From positions 12,732,047-12,796,046 of the forward strand of contig NC_058160.1 in the NCBI RefSeq assembly GCF_020080835.1: a stretch of DNA of 64,000 bases, in the 5' to 3' direction. The position numbers and the translations under genes were made by a program. The notes under the pieces are model-generated. The model was not told where the DNA came from. It made no database searches and saw only the letters and a list, made by a program, of their open reading frames with translations. The stretch comes from Cotesia glomerata (Eukaryota; Arthropoda; Insecta; Hymenoptera; Braconidae). The stretch's first letter is position 1, and every line of letters starts with the position of its first letter. Below are positions 47,901 to 57,851 of the stretch, one piece after another.

Positions 47901-50900
47901 GGGTTTTTCCTTGCCCGCAAACTTGGTTGTGTTTTTGTTGCGTGAGAGTGGGGCAAATATACGTGCGGGTATAGCTCATTTGAGCCCAGGTATCGGCCTC
48001 TTCGGAGGTAGGCGAAAGCCTCACCATATATTCTTCGTCCTCCCGAATTACTACACAGTGCCCGGGCACTCCACACACGCAAACACTTACACGTAGAATC
48101 ACAATTTACATACAACACACTACACAAACAACATGGTCTTCTATCGACTCCGCCTCTCCGTGGTCCTCGCTGGATACTGTTCATTGTCTGTGGGGACATC
48201 TCGATGTGCCCACAGAGAGTGGACTGCCGAAGGAGTCGATAAAGAGTTGCACACACTTACAACTACACGCAACTCTTTGCTGCTGCTCAATGACTGTTAA
48301 CACAAGAGAGCAGAGGTTTTTCCTTGTCCGTGAGCTTGACTGTGTTTTCACTATGGTGAAAGTAAGACAAATATATGTGCGAGTATAGCTCTTTTGAGCC
48401 CAGGAATCGGCCTTTTTGGAGGTAGGCGAAAGCCTCACCACATATTCTTCGTCCTCCCGAATCACTTTAGTATACTCACATCGTTCTTTTTTTTCATCAG
48501 TCGCTACCGCCGTTACCAACCAACGCATATATTTATTTGCATGTAAAGAAACGTAAACTAATAAATATTGCTTTTTAGTCATTAGGGTATGCAATAACAC
48601 CACTAAAATGCGAATTAGTCGACCGATATTTATAGAATAATTTTTGATTGGTGATTTCCCATGGTACTTATAGTAAAGCACCAATCATATATTTCATTTT
48701 TTATGTCAAATATTTGTATCAAAATATTGCAATAAAATTTTATTATGAATTGTTCATTTGTAAAATTGCCGACGGCGTTAAATAAATAAATAAATTATGA
48801 TAAAAGTTTGTGTTTAAAAATATTCATGTCATCTTATTGACTATTTATAAATTTAGCTATAATAAAAGTTAAAAAAATTTTATAGTTCCGCGGAAACGTT
48901 TTCAGGAACTAGTTCCTTTAAGCTCAGGAAACGTTCCACATTCGATCTGAAATTTAACCGGAACTACACAACTCTACTGAAATGCGAGAATAGGAAGACA
49001 GTCCAGTATTGCTGAGCTCAACGAAGGAGAAGAGAGGTGGTCGAAAGGCACAGTGATGAATAGCGAGCGGAGAGTAATGCTAGAGTTGCTGGATAAAATG
49101 GGATGGATTGTCTTAAATGGAAACAAGGAGGTAAAGAAGGAAAGATGGACCTTCAACAGAGGGGAGTGTAAATCAGTGGTGGACAGGATTAAAAAGATGA
49201 AAATAGGGTATAGGCTTGACTCGGATCACCAGCTAGTTATTATTAAGATGGTGAGGGAAAAAGGAAGATAAGAGAGAGGCCAAATTGGTACAGAGCTTGA
49301 ATAAAATGAGGCGGAGTCATTCAAGAGAGAAGAAGAGTTGGTTTGGGAGGGGACGGAAGGGAAGGATAAATGGACAGGGCTAACAGGAAGAGATGCTGCA
49401 CAAAAAAGAAAATCAGGGCTTCGATGAATAGTGGAGAGTGGGTTGACGAGCAATACAGAAAATTAAAAAAAAGATCGAATAGAACAAGAAGGAGGAGACA
49501 AAACGTTGCAACACTGAGCAGGTTGAGGAAAAAATACAGGGAACTGAGAAGGAAGAAAAAGAAGAAATGGGAAGAAAGCATAGGAATTCATTAAAAAGTA
49601 TTGGAAGAAAAGTGAAGATGTAACAGAGGAATCCCTAGAAAAGAATGGATAATGCATTTTAAGAAGGTACTGGGGGGAACCGGGAGGAAGAAGCCAAGTG
49701 GGTTAGAAGGTATGAGCGTAAAAACAGGGAGTAAGCAGGAGGAGCCGACCGATGAAGAAATTGATAAATAGATTGCGAGTTCTCAAAATATAAAAGCTGA
49801 AGGGGGACGGAATAAAGAATAAAATATTGATCTCTTACAGAGGGGAGATAATAACCAAGCTGAAGAGAAAAAAGGCTATTCGGCAGCCGAAATAAAAGTA
49901 GATTGTAGTTTAAATTATTTTACAGTGAATTTATGGATAACGAAACTATTATTGACTTAAATAAGAATTAATGTTAATTAAAAACAAAAATGGCAAAACA
50001 AATGCTAACAATAAAATTTCATTCGATCACCATATAGATTCGGTAATCATAGCCCTTCGCTAACAGTAATTGCATGAAGAATAATATTTCCATATGAAAA
50101 GTTAGAACTACTGTTTTTTGACCAGCTTCTTACTGTTCTGAGACACTTGAAATTTGAGTCAGTCTATACAAAATTATAACATAATTATAATTTTCTTGTT
50201 GAATTTTAAAACTTTCAGAACATTAATCGAATCAGATTCATAATGGTATCGTAACCAGTATTGATTTTGGTCACGGAAAAAATTATTGTACATGGCCACG
50301 CTTAGTCAAGCCCGATCATGAATGATCGTACAAAGCCAAATACAGTCCAGCAGGTTCATGCTCACTTATTCTGTTAAATCACAAATAACCATGCCTGATC
50401 AAACTTGGTCAAGCATGAATCATGTATAACCGTTTAAGGGAATGTACAGTCATGCATGATAGTCCCTACTGTGTTCAACGACTTTATGCATGATCAAGCT
50501 TTACCAAGCATAAATCATGCATGATCAGGCTTAATCAAGCAAGTTTTTCGTATGGCCATACTCCTTCATGCAGACTCATGTACGACCTTTTAGTTCTCAC
50601 GGTACACAGTCATGCACGGTCGCGTGTGATTGTGTATGATCATGCATAGTCATGCCTGGTCGTGCGAAATAGCGCATTCTTAAAAGTACACGATTGAGTA
50701 TTATCTAGCACGATCGTACACGATCCTTGCATGATCACACCTGATTCACATTTTGTCAATCACGATCATTCATACTGTTTTTTTCCCGGGCATGTACTAC
50801 TGTCGGAAGGTTAATACTATTTTAAAATCTTTGTTTACCATAGAAATACCATTTCAAAATGACTAAAAACATTTTTAACTTCCCGCGAAGAAAATCGAAG

Positions 50901-51017
50901 ATTTTCAAAAATCGGCAAGTTATTGTTTTCACCCCGTTTTACGAAAATCGAGTTTTCATCGAATCTCGACGTTTCGAAGACCTAGGAAGCTTCCCTGACT
51001 ATTCCCGCGATGATGTC

Positions 51018-51061
<44 letters not shown>

Positions 51062-54000
51062 TTTATTTTTTTTTCCCTTAGGGGGGGGGGAGGAATCCTT
51101 TTTACGGATTCTAGGCATAGTTGTTTGGCCTGGATATGTGGCGACTCGACGCAGCGTCATACTAAAACTCGACACTAACGCCCCTACCCACTAAACCCTA
51201 AACCCCTTTTCCTTCTTTCCTCTAATCCCTCATGGAAACCGCCGTCAGGCATTACTTCGTGAAGGGAGGATTTAGCTACTGCTCTTCCTTCTGGTGGCTA
51301 AGGTGTTAACTACCTTCCTTCTATCTTCTGCTATTTGCTCTTCTTCTTTCGGTGGAACGCAAGTCTTTAAGGACTTCTGTTGCAAACGTGTTGGTAGCGT
51401 TCCAGGCAGCTTCTGATGACAACATTGCTTCCACTAGTGAATCTGGTTGCATTCTCTGGTTCAGGATCCTCTCCAGTTCTTCACGCTGTGGATCGAAACG
51501 AGGACATACAAAGAAGACGTGCTCCGCGTCTTCAGCAGCTCCTGGGCAGGACGGGCACTCCGAAGAGTCATCGTGCTTAAAGCGGTGTAGATACTCTCGA
51601 AAACACCCATGTCCCGACAACATCTGCGTAAGATAGTAATTGACCTCACCGTGATTCCGGTTAAGCCAAATGTCGATCCGAGGTATGAGACGGTGCGTCC
51701 ACCTACCCTTCTCTGCAGCATCCCATTGTAGTTGCCATCGGCCTATGCTCTTCTGCCGTTCTTCAATTCTAAGTTCTTCAGGGCTCAGTGCAGTTGACCT
51801 TTTTCGTTGGTAAAGGGCCCGTCTTTCCTCTGCTAGAACTCTAAGAGGTAGAGTTTCAGCAATGACGCACACTGCTTCTTCTGATATAGTGCGGAAGGCA
51901 CTAGCTACTCGTAGGGCACTCAATCGGTATATTGGTCCAGCTTTTCTCCATGATTCTTGGGTTTCCAGTGCATCAGCCCAAATGGATATTCCGTAAGTGA
52001 GCACTGATGTGACTACTGATGACAATAGTAGCCTCCTGCTCTGCATTGGGCCTCCGATGTTAGGCATCAGCCGTGCGAGACTAGCCCTCACTACTGACGC
52101 TTTGGCACTGACATGTTCCACCTGCTGCTTGAAGTTGAGTCGTGCATCCAGCATCACTCCCAGATAACGGATAAATGGTTGTGATGTGATTTCTTGTTCT
52201 CCGACTCTCAACTTGATGGTTTCTACAGTTTTTCTGCTGGTGATGAGCACTGCCTCGGTTTTATGCTTGGCTAGTTGCAAGTTCATCATGTCCATCCACA
52301 AATTGACTCGTCTGAATGTAATATCAAATGCCATTTCTATCTCTTCGAGGTGCTTTGCGACAATCACGACAGCTACGTCATCCGCATATGCTACAAGTTT
52401 GACTCCCGTAGGCAATGCTATTCTCAGGAGGCCATCATACATGATGTTCCATAGCAGAGGACCTAAGACTGATCCCTGTGGCACTCCTCCGGAGATTTCG
52501 TACACTTCCGTACCATTCGTCGTGTCATATTTCAGGAGCCTGTTCGTAAAGTAGCTCGCTACTATTCTGCGAAGGTATCCTGGTATGTTTTTTTCTTCTA
52601 GAGCCCGCATAACGCAGTCCCAGTTAGCGGAGTTGAAGGCATTCTTGATGTCCAAAGCAGCCACCAAGCAGTATTTCTTCTTTCCACCCTTCCATCTCGT
52701 TTCGGCGATTGCATCCTTGGCTATATCAACAACCAATTTGATAGCATCCAGAGTTGACCGTCCTTTTCGGAAACCAAACTGGTTCTCTGCTAGGAGTGGA
52801 TCGACTAAAGCCTCTATTCTCTGATGAATTATGCGCTCGAATATCTTGCCGGCCGTGTCTAACATGCAGAGTGGTCGGTAGGATGACGGTTCTTCCGGCG
52901 ACTTTTTCCCCTTCGGAAGTAACACTAGCCGTTGCTGTTTCCACTTCTGGGGAAAAGTCCTTTCCTTCAGGCATGTATCGTAAACGTCCAGGAATAATGT
53001 CGGTGCTGCCCTAAAGATTGATTTCAGGGAAATATTAGGAATTCCGTCCAATCCCGGCGCCTTATTATTCCCTACTCGATTTCCTGCCTCTATCAACTCG
53101 TCCAACGTGATAGTTGGGATGTCTTCAGAATTGAGCTGCTCCAACTTGTAGGTGAATACCAGCTGTTGGGGAAACAACGTAGTAACAATCTTCTCTAGGA
53201 GTTGTGGACACGTAGGTGATGGCATTGGTTGGCATTTCAAGTGGGTCATAACCACCTTATACGGTCTGCCCCATGGATCTTTCTCGACTTCTGCGACCAG
53301 TTCCTTCCAGCAACGTCTTTTGCTTTCTTTGATGGCTTTGTTCAGTTCTCGACGGGCCTTTTTATACTCTGCCAACAGCTCTGCGGAGTTAGATCCTTTG
53401 TAGCCACGCTGAGACTTTCTTCTTTTTTTAAGACACTTTGAGCGTAGAATGCTAATGTGATCGTTCCACCAGTGCACTGAAGGTCTTGAATTTATGCGAC
53501 GTTTCCGAGACATACTAGCGTCGCAAGCCTGGGTGACTCTTCTTATTAGTTCCTTGGTCTTCTCTTCAGCAGTTTCTACGATGATCGGATTGCAGTCTAA
53601 GGCTACTACTAAAGCAGTGGGGTCGAGAGACTTAACTTTCCACCCAACCGCGCTAGCGCTCCTGTTGTCTCTTGTTAGTTTCTGGCCAGTTGATATTTCC
53701 CATAGTATCGCACTATGGTCGCTGGCTGTATAGATGTTCAATACTTTCCAAGAAAAACCTCTTCGAGCTAAGCAACTGCTGACAAATGTAAGGTCGACAG
53801 TTGAGTTTGCCTCTCCCTTAGTATACGTTGGCGTGTCACCGGTATTAAGAAGGATCACGTCCAGAGTGGCCATTGCCTCGAGAAGTGCTTTTCCACGTGT
53901 ATTAGTGAACTTGCTGCCCCAGTCTGTTGCCCAGGAATTGAAGTCACCAGCTATTGCCACGGGAAAGTGTTTTCTTGCGTCCTCAGTTAGCCGATCAAGG

Positions 54001-54513
54001 AAGTCTTCAAAATGCTCATTAGAGAGACTAGGTGGTGCATAGCAACTGTAGAAGCGGAGGCCATCTACCTATGCTGCTACGAAGCCAGCTTCTTTATTGT
54101 TGACTGTTCTCTGAAAAGGACATTTACCGCAGGACCAGATGACGGCATTGTTAGTGCTGTCGGATTCCCAGGGTTGGTTACTCAGATGTCTATAAGGCTC
54201 ACTTATAAGTGCTACATCTGCCTCTAATTCGCGCACAGTTTGCATGAGCAGGTCATGCGCAGCCTCACAATGATTGAGGTTGAGCTGCACTATCTTCATG
54301 TTCTTGGCTTCGTTATCTTCTGGAGCGCTTCTTGGAAGATGGGGCATCTGTTCGTGCCTGCATGGTGAGCCGCCTTTTCTACGCCGTGCCGTTCAAAGCA
54401 CAGTGCACATTTAGCTGGATTTTTACAATCAGCAATTTTGTGTCCTTCTTTTCCGCACCTTATGCAGAGCTTAGACCGGTCGACTTCGCTTTTGCACTGC
54501 GATCCGAAGTGCC

Positions 54514-54574
<61 letters not shown>

Positions 54575-56345
54575 ATGTGGATGTGGATGTGGATGTATGT
54601 AAACCTCTTATAACTTTTGAACGGCTTGACCGATTTGATCGCGGTTGGTGCCATTCGAAAAGGCTTGACTGAACTTAGATTTTGAATATACTTAGGAACA
54701 ATTCGGACTGGTAGATTTTAAGAAATCGCAAAAAAACTACAAAAAACAATTTTTTGAAATGTCGTTTTTTTGGAATAACTTTTAAACGGCTTTACCGATC
54801 GATTTCAAAAACTAATCAGCTCTTAACATAAAAAAACCACGTCGATCGCCGCCAGTTCGGTCAAAATCGGTTAATTCGTTCGTGAGTTATCGTTGACGAA
54901 AGAAAACCGAAAAAAGTGTTTTTTCAAAATTACTCCGAAATTTTTTGTTCTATCAATTTAAACTTGAAGATTCTTGATGAAGCTTAAAAAACTGCGTCGA
55001 ATGCCATCAACCGCGCGAAAATCGGTTCATTTATTCAAAAGTTATTGCGATTTGAAATTTCAAAAAATAATGTTTTACTTAACTTCTATCAAACTTTTGA
55101 GCTCGAAGAGCTCTAAAACATACAACAGTTATTTTTTTGAGCTCGGGGAGCTCAAAATAACACACAGATTGTATTTATGAGCTCGAAGAACTCAAAAACG
55201 TCGTAAGTGCAATTTCAAGCGTTTGTTTTCAAGTTTAATTTCAAGCGTTTAGGTTTAGAATTGGCGGGAAGTTGTAGGGATGGCTTTCAGGGTCAACCGT
55301 TTTCCTAATTTTTTTTAATTATTATATCTCGACAACAAAACCATAAAGTGCTACTGTTTTTAAAATTAATTTATCAAAAAAATATTCTTTTTTATTCTGT
55401 TAATTTTTTTTTTCAATCCTGTCGACGGATTTTTTTTAATATAACAGACAATATTTGCGTAGTCAGAGAATTTTACATGTTTGAAACAAGAAGTAAGCCT
55501 GAAAATCGCGGACTTTTTTTATTAAATTATCTTGCATTTCAAACGGTTTAATATTTTTAAACTTCGAGATTTATTAGTAAATGAAACCTAAAACCGTGAC
55601 AAAAAAATTAACAAAATCCGTCGAAAAATGGTTTTACGGAGGAACTACCTTAAGGGGACCCTTTGGTAGTTCAACAAAGAATTTTTTAAAAACGAATTTC
55701 AGATTCGTACTTTTAATTACGCGCCATTTTGTCAAATATTTTTTTTTTTTTTTCATTTTAGTTCCGGCGATAACTATACTTATACTAATTCAAAATTTAT
55801 CATTTTTTTTTATTTCAAATCAGAGAGAGAGAGAGAGAGAGATCAATGGACCTGCGCCAGTAAGGTCCATTTTTTTGGAGAGGGGGACTTCAGTGCCATT
55901 TTTTTAATTAAAAAAAAATTTTTTTTTTGTTTTGATTTTCATTTTCGTGTAGTTAATAAGTAATAGTTGATAAGCGTAATAAAAATTTCAAAACATTAGT
56001 CATTAGTGTCATTACCTTCATATAGAAATAAAATTTTTAAAATAGCTTAAATTTTAGGCTGCTAGACCACCAGGTTCCCTTAATACAAATATATTTATTT
56101 TGTCTCAAAAAAATATGTTAACGAGCATAAATAAATTATAGACGTATGAATATTGGATGGAAAAATATTTATCGGATTATAATATTTTTACATTTTGAAT
56201 GTTCTATAAAAATAATCGAATACCTGAGTATATTAGGATGATTGAGTTTGTTCATCAATTGAACTTCTTTTAACATATTTGGCCTATTCGCTGGTAGTTG
56301 ATTCATTTTAAGAACCATGACTTGTCCTGTCACTTTGTGAGTAAC
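38409..56345 (-). CDS. TESK1: TESK-family dual-specificity protein kinase (5' end missing)
   Basis: Homologue of vertebrate TESK1/TESK2 and Drosophila center divider (cdi), LIMK-related kinases that phosphorylate cofilin and control actin. Exons in coding order: 56345-56224, 43262-42716, 39709-39173, 38921-38409, with consistent phases, totalling 573 codons with the stop. Visible motifs: VMVLKMN with the ATP-binding Lys; HPNILRFMGVCVHEGQLHAL; catalytic loop HRDLTSKNVLI; DFGLASKIPD; activation/P+1 block GSPYWMSPECL; FNCCTYEPKSRPTFPEI closing the kinase. The C-terminal half is Ser-rich and poorly conserved. The Gly-loop exon (GSGFF in relatives) was not found between 56346 and 64000, so the model is partial at the N-terminus. 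The intron between the first two exons is about 13 kb and full of transposons. Confidence 0.88.
39173..39709 (-). CDS. TESK1: TESK exon: end of kinase domain and regulatory region
   Basis: Starts YEPKSRPTFPEIVIILENLI, the final kinase helix, after acceptor gttcacag. The rest is basic and Ser-rich (ARRRSHSADARS, PSSPTARRKWEKK), with likely phosphorylation sites. The donor is AAAAAG|GTGAGA. Confidence 0.88.
40278..42539. mobile_element. 2.26-kb TIR element with 6-bp TSD in a TESK intron
   Basis: The end TATGGCACGCCGTTTTAC and the next 8 bases are perfectly inverted at 42514-42539. The flanks GTTATC at 40272-40277 and 42540-42545 are identical, a 6-bp TSD. No ORF of note: 100% AT-rich filler plus the hairpin array at 41127-41480. 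Superfamily unclear; a non-autonomous element. Confidence 0.8.
41127..41480. repeat. Array of ~50-bp hairpin units
   Basis: GAATTAAAATTATCAATATT is followed by its reverse complement in several consecutive units separated by CGAGTCT/AAGTT spacers. Each unit is a near-perfect palindrome of about 34 bp. Confidence 0.85.
42716..43262 (-). CDS. TESK1: TESK exon: kinase core
   Basis: It runs from FMGVCVHEGQ to LAFNCCT, with donor TGCACC|GTAAGT. It carries HRDLTSKN, DFGLASKIPD, GSPYWMSPE and DVFSFGIVICELIGRVPADPD, the TESK signature. Reading past the donor gives only intron-derived residues before a stop. Confidence 0.93.
43590..44110. repeat. Three tandem ~163-bp copies in TESK intron
   Basis: Landmark AATACATAAAAATCATACTT recurs at about 43748, 43910 and 44074 with a shared TTCAGATT...TTCAGTG lead and TTTTTGGATTTT stretches. 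Confidence 0.75.
44424..45492 (+). mobile_element. Solo LTR, 1069 bp, TSD AGGC
   Basis: TGTTATGTCCA ... TGGACATAACA are inverted TG...CA ends, flanked by AGGC at 44420-44423 and 45493-45496. It contains three 70-bp tandem units and GC-rich leader-like sequence, no gag/pol. Orientation tentative. Confidence 0.8.
44769..44960 (+). repeat. Three ~70-bp tandem units inside the LTR
   Basis: TCTCAAAGTTCTAATTTGCC and CTGCACTTAGGCGAGA repeat at 44770, 44841 and 44910. A weaker related unit lies upstream near 44680. Confidence 0.9.
46293..46640. repeat. ~70-bp tandem array, left arm (5 units)
   Basis: Unit: CACGATTACGGGCGTTTGTG...CTATTTCTGAGTAAACACAC...AAATCTTGTTAAAAGTGCGC. Starts near 46293, 46363, 46433, 46504 and 46574. 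Confidence 0.92.
47065..47560. repeat. ~70-bp tandem array, right arm (about 7 units)
   Basis: Inverted version of the left-arm array, with two more units. Unit number therefore differs between arms. Confidence 0.9.
47896..48464. repeat. Direct ~160-bp duplication inside the TIR element
   Basis: 47896-48053 and 48308-48464 share GGTTTTTCCTTG-CCG, GAGCCCAGG-ATCGGCCT and AGGCGAAAGCCTCACCA-ATATTCTTCGTCC. On the minus strand both translate to VIREDEEY-VRLSPTS--AD-WAQ-SYTRTYIC. Confidence 0.85.
48187..48218. repeat. 32-bp hairpin
   Basis: TCTGTGGGGACATC / GATGTGCCCACAGA with a 4-base centre. It is enclosed by a longer ATCGACTCC...GGAGTCGAT pair. Confidence 0.8.
49885..50870. other. Non-coding, with CATGCATGATC-rich stretch
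   Basis: No gene. From about 50290 to 50770, short variants of CATGCATGATC and TGATCAAGC-TTACCAAGC are packed densely, in both orientations. Confidence 0.6.
51321..54299 (-). pseudogene. R1-like ORF2 (endonuclease + reverse transcriptase), one nonsense codon
   Basis: 993 codons from ATG 54299 to 51321. The N-terminal endonuclease starts MKIVQLNLNHCEAAHDLL and shows ISEPYR and AGDFNSW blocks. RT motifs follow: GFRKGRSTLDAI, ALDIKNAFNSANW, GGVPQGSVLGP (about residue 605) and YADDVAV (about 636). The C-terminus carries CPSCPGAAEDAEHVFFVC near residue 915, a CCHC motif. TAG at 54069-54071 (codon 77) interrupts an otherwise open frame; other R1 proteins likely have Trp there. Activity is thus unlikely without change, but decay is slight. 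Confidence 0.92.
54296..54515 (-). pseudogene. R1-like ORF1 (Gag-like) C-terminal remnant with zinc knuckles
   Basis: The minus frame reads LGHFGSQCKSEV, then CIRCGKEGHKIADC (C-X2-C-X4-H-X4-C) and CALCFERHG...HAGTNRCPIF, ending PRT-stop. The stop overlaps the ORF2 start (ATGA at 54299-54296), the coupling usual in R1 elements. The N-terminal part is missing because of truncation at the TG tract. Confidence 0.85.
54518..54600. repeat. (TG)n(GGATGT)n microsatellite
   Basis: About 55 bp of TG followed by GGATGT repeats, at the 5' junction of R1-like copy 3. Confidence 0.95.
55654..56079. mobile_element. Possible TTAA-flanked MITE, 426 bp
   Basis: GGGGACCCTTTGGTAG and the inverted end GGGAACCTGGTGGTC match imperfectly, flanked by TTAA at 55650-55653 and 56080-56083. 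It includes a (GA)n run at about 55822-55841. The TIRs are diverged, hence moderate certainty. Confidence 0.45.
56224..56345 (-). CDS. TESK1: TESK exon: beta3 lysine and alphaC
   Basis: The acceptor is gcttgcag|GTTACT and the donor ACTCAG|GTATTC. It encodes VTHKVTGQVMVLKMNQLPAN and then NMLKEVQLMNKLNHPNIL. The Lys of VLKM and the Glu of KEVQ are the expected beta3-alphaC pair. The split AG joins A at 43262 to form Arg before FMGVCVHEGQ. Confidence 0.9.
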
Positions 56346-56524
56346 CTGCAAGCATATTAATTTTTTTTGTGGTTTAAAAGTTTTAAATAGCTGATAATTT
56401 GCTCGAATTGCGTAGTATTTTTCAGGTGAAATAAATAGGATGAGTAAATTAATAGTTACATGGTGCATTGTACGTACATCGTACGCAAAATCAGCACCCA
56501 AACTTTTCTCGATTTTGCTCAAAT

Positions 56525-56870
56525 TTTTAACTTCCCGTTAAGAAAATTAGGAAGTTATTGGTTTTACACCGTTTTGGGAAAATCGAGTTTTCATCAGATC
56601 TCGAGGTTTTAAGGTCACAGGAAGCTTCCCTGACTACCCCCGCGATGTTGTCACTAAGTCTGTATGTATATATACAGTGTGTGTATTTGTAAGTACGTGA
56701 ACCGCTTATAACTTTTGAACGACTAAACCGATCGGAACCTACCAAACGACGTTCCAAAGATTTCCCTCAAATTTAGATTTCCTGTGAATTTGAACCGATT
56801 CGAAAACGGTTGACCCTAAAGGCCATCCCTGCAACTTCCCGCTAATTCCGTTAATACTGGGGCGCTTAAG
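56525..56870 (-). repeat. Repeat B fragment, shortened
   Basis: TTAACTTCCCGTTAAG through the TGTATG tract to GTGAACCGCTTATAAC, then directly the GGTTGACCCTAAAGGCCATC end, so the middle is deleted. Confidence 0.75.
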
Positions 56871-57085
56871 GAGATCCACGCGAAGTAGTCAAGTTTTTAA
56901 AACTTCCTGAAAATTTGTAAATTTAATCTACATAGCCTAATAATCAATAAAAAAATTAAAAAACAGTAGGTTTCCGGGATATTTAATGAAATAATTAGGT
57001 TTGAAAATTGTAATTTTTACATGTAGTTAAATGGAGGTTTCACCAGCCGTGTATTTGGTTAAGAATTTAATGCAATTAACGATTT

Positions 57086-57779
57086 AAAAAAATTAGGAAA
57101 ACGGTTGACCCTGAAGGCCATCCCTGCAACTTCCCGCTAATTCCATACTTAGGCGCTTAAAATTGCACCAATGACGTTTTTGAGCTCTTCGAGCTCAAAA
57201 ATACAATTTATGGGTTATTTTGAGCTCTCCGAGCTCAAAGATATTACTTTCCTATGCTTAAAAGCTCTTCGAGCTCAAAAGTCTGATAGAGATTTGATAA
57301 GACACTATTTTTTGAATTTTTAAACCGCAATAACTTTTGAATGAATAAACCGATTTTTACGCGGTTAGAAGCATTCGACGCAGTTTTTCAAGCCTCACAA
57401 AGAATCTTAAATTTTGAATTGATCGCGCTAGGAATTTTGGAGTTATTCCGAAAAAACACTTTTTTCGGTTTTCTTTCGTTCACGATATCTCTCGAACGAA
57501 TCAACCGATTTTGACCGGACTGGTGGCGATCGACGTGGTTTTTTGAGGTTAAGAGCTAATTAGTTTTTGGAATTGAACCTTTAAGCCGTTTAAAAGTTAT
57601 TCCAAAAAAACCACATTTGAAAAAAATTTTTTTTTCAGTTTCTTTAAGATTTTTCAAAATCTATTGATCTGAATCGTTCCCAAGTATATTCAAAATCTAA
57701 GTTTGGTCAAGCCCTTTCGAATGGCACCAACCGCGATGAAATCGGTCGAGCCGTTCAAAAGTTATAAGCGGTTCACATA

Positions 57780-57851
<72 letters not shown>

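Larger units (their letters stand above)
45955..48978. mobile_element. 3.0-kb TIR element with giant palindrome and 6-bp TSD
   Basis: The left end GTAGAGTTGTACCGTTCCGG and the inverted right end (GTAGAGTTGTGTAGTTCCGG read inward) match in 16 of 20 bases. TGAAAT occurs at 45949-45954 and 48979-48984. Joining the flanks restores the host LINE. The inside holds a 1.8-kb inverted repeat (46025-47817), a duplicated 160-bp block (47896-48464) and a hairpin near 48187-48218. No transposase recognised. Foldback- or Polinton-derived origin is possible (6-bp TSD), not shown. Confidence 0.8.
44230..49880 (+). mobile_element. Degenerate non-LTR retrotransposon (LINE) broken by two insertions
   Basis: Purine-rich LINE sequence: 44230-44423, then 45493-45954, then 48979-49880. 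Pieces of the endonuclease are readable (a RGRASGG-like block at about 45870-45900; GWIVLNGN, WTFNRGECKSVVDRI and the catalytic RLDSDHQ block at 49053-49271), then a Lys/Arg-rich linker and the start of an RT region (EEPTDEEID, about 49740). The RT itself is lost. Removing the inserts restores sequence continuity at both sites. Stops and shifts are frequent. Confidence 0.7.
51059..54517 (-). mobile_element. R1-clade retrotransposon copy 3, nearly complete ORF2
   Basis: 3' poly-A complement at 51059-51078, the shared 3' UTR to 51320, ORF2 54299-51321 and the end of ORF1 at 54517-54296. It is truncated inside ORF1, directly against a TG tract. Both flanks are repeat B. The best-preserved copy in the window. 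Confidence 0.92.
50875..55310 (-). repeat. Repeat B copy split by R1-like copy 3
   Basis: The 3' part is at 50875-51058 and the 5' part at 54518-55310; each touches the retrotransposon through a TG tract. GAGCTC palindromes lie at about 55096-55192. Confidence 0.85.

Noticed and set aside
52186..54042. Several plus-strand frames of 70-120 codons
   Set aside because: Antisense shadows of the R1-like ORF2.
56471..56522. Possible TESK exon (KIEKSLGADFAYD before GTACGT)
   Set aside because: Right position and phase are conceivable, but the glycine-rich loop of kinases is absent, so it is left as intron.
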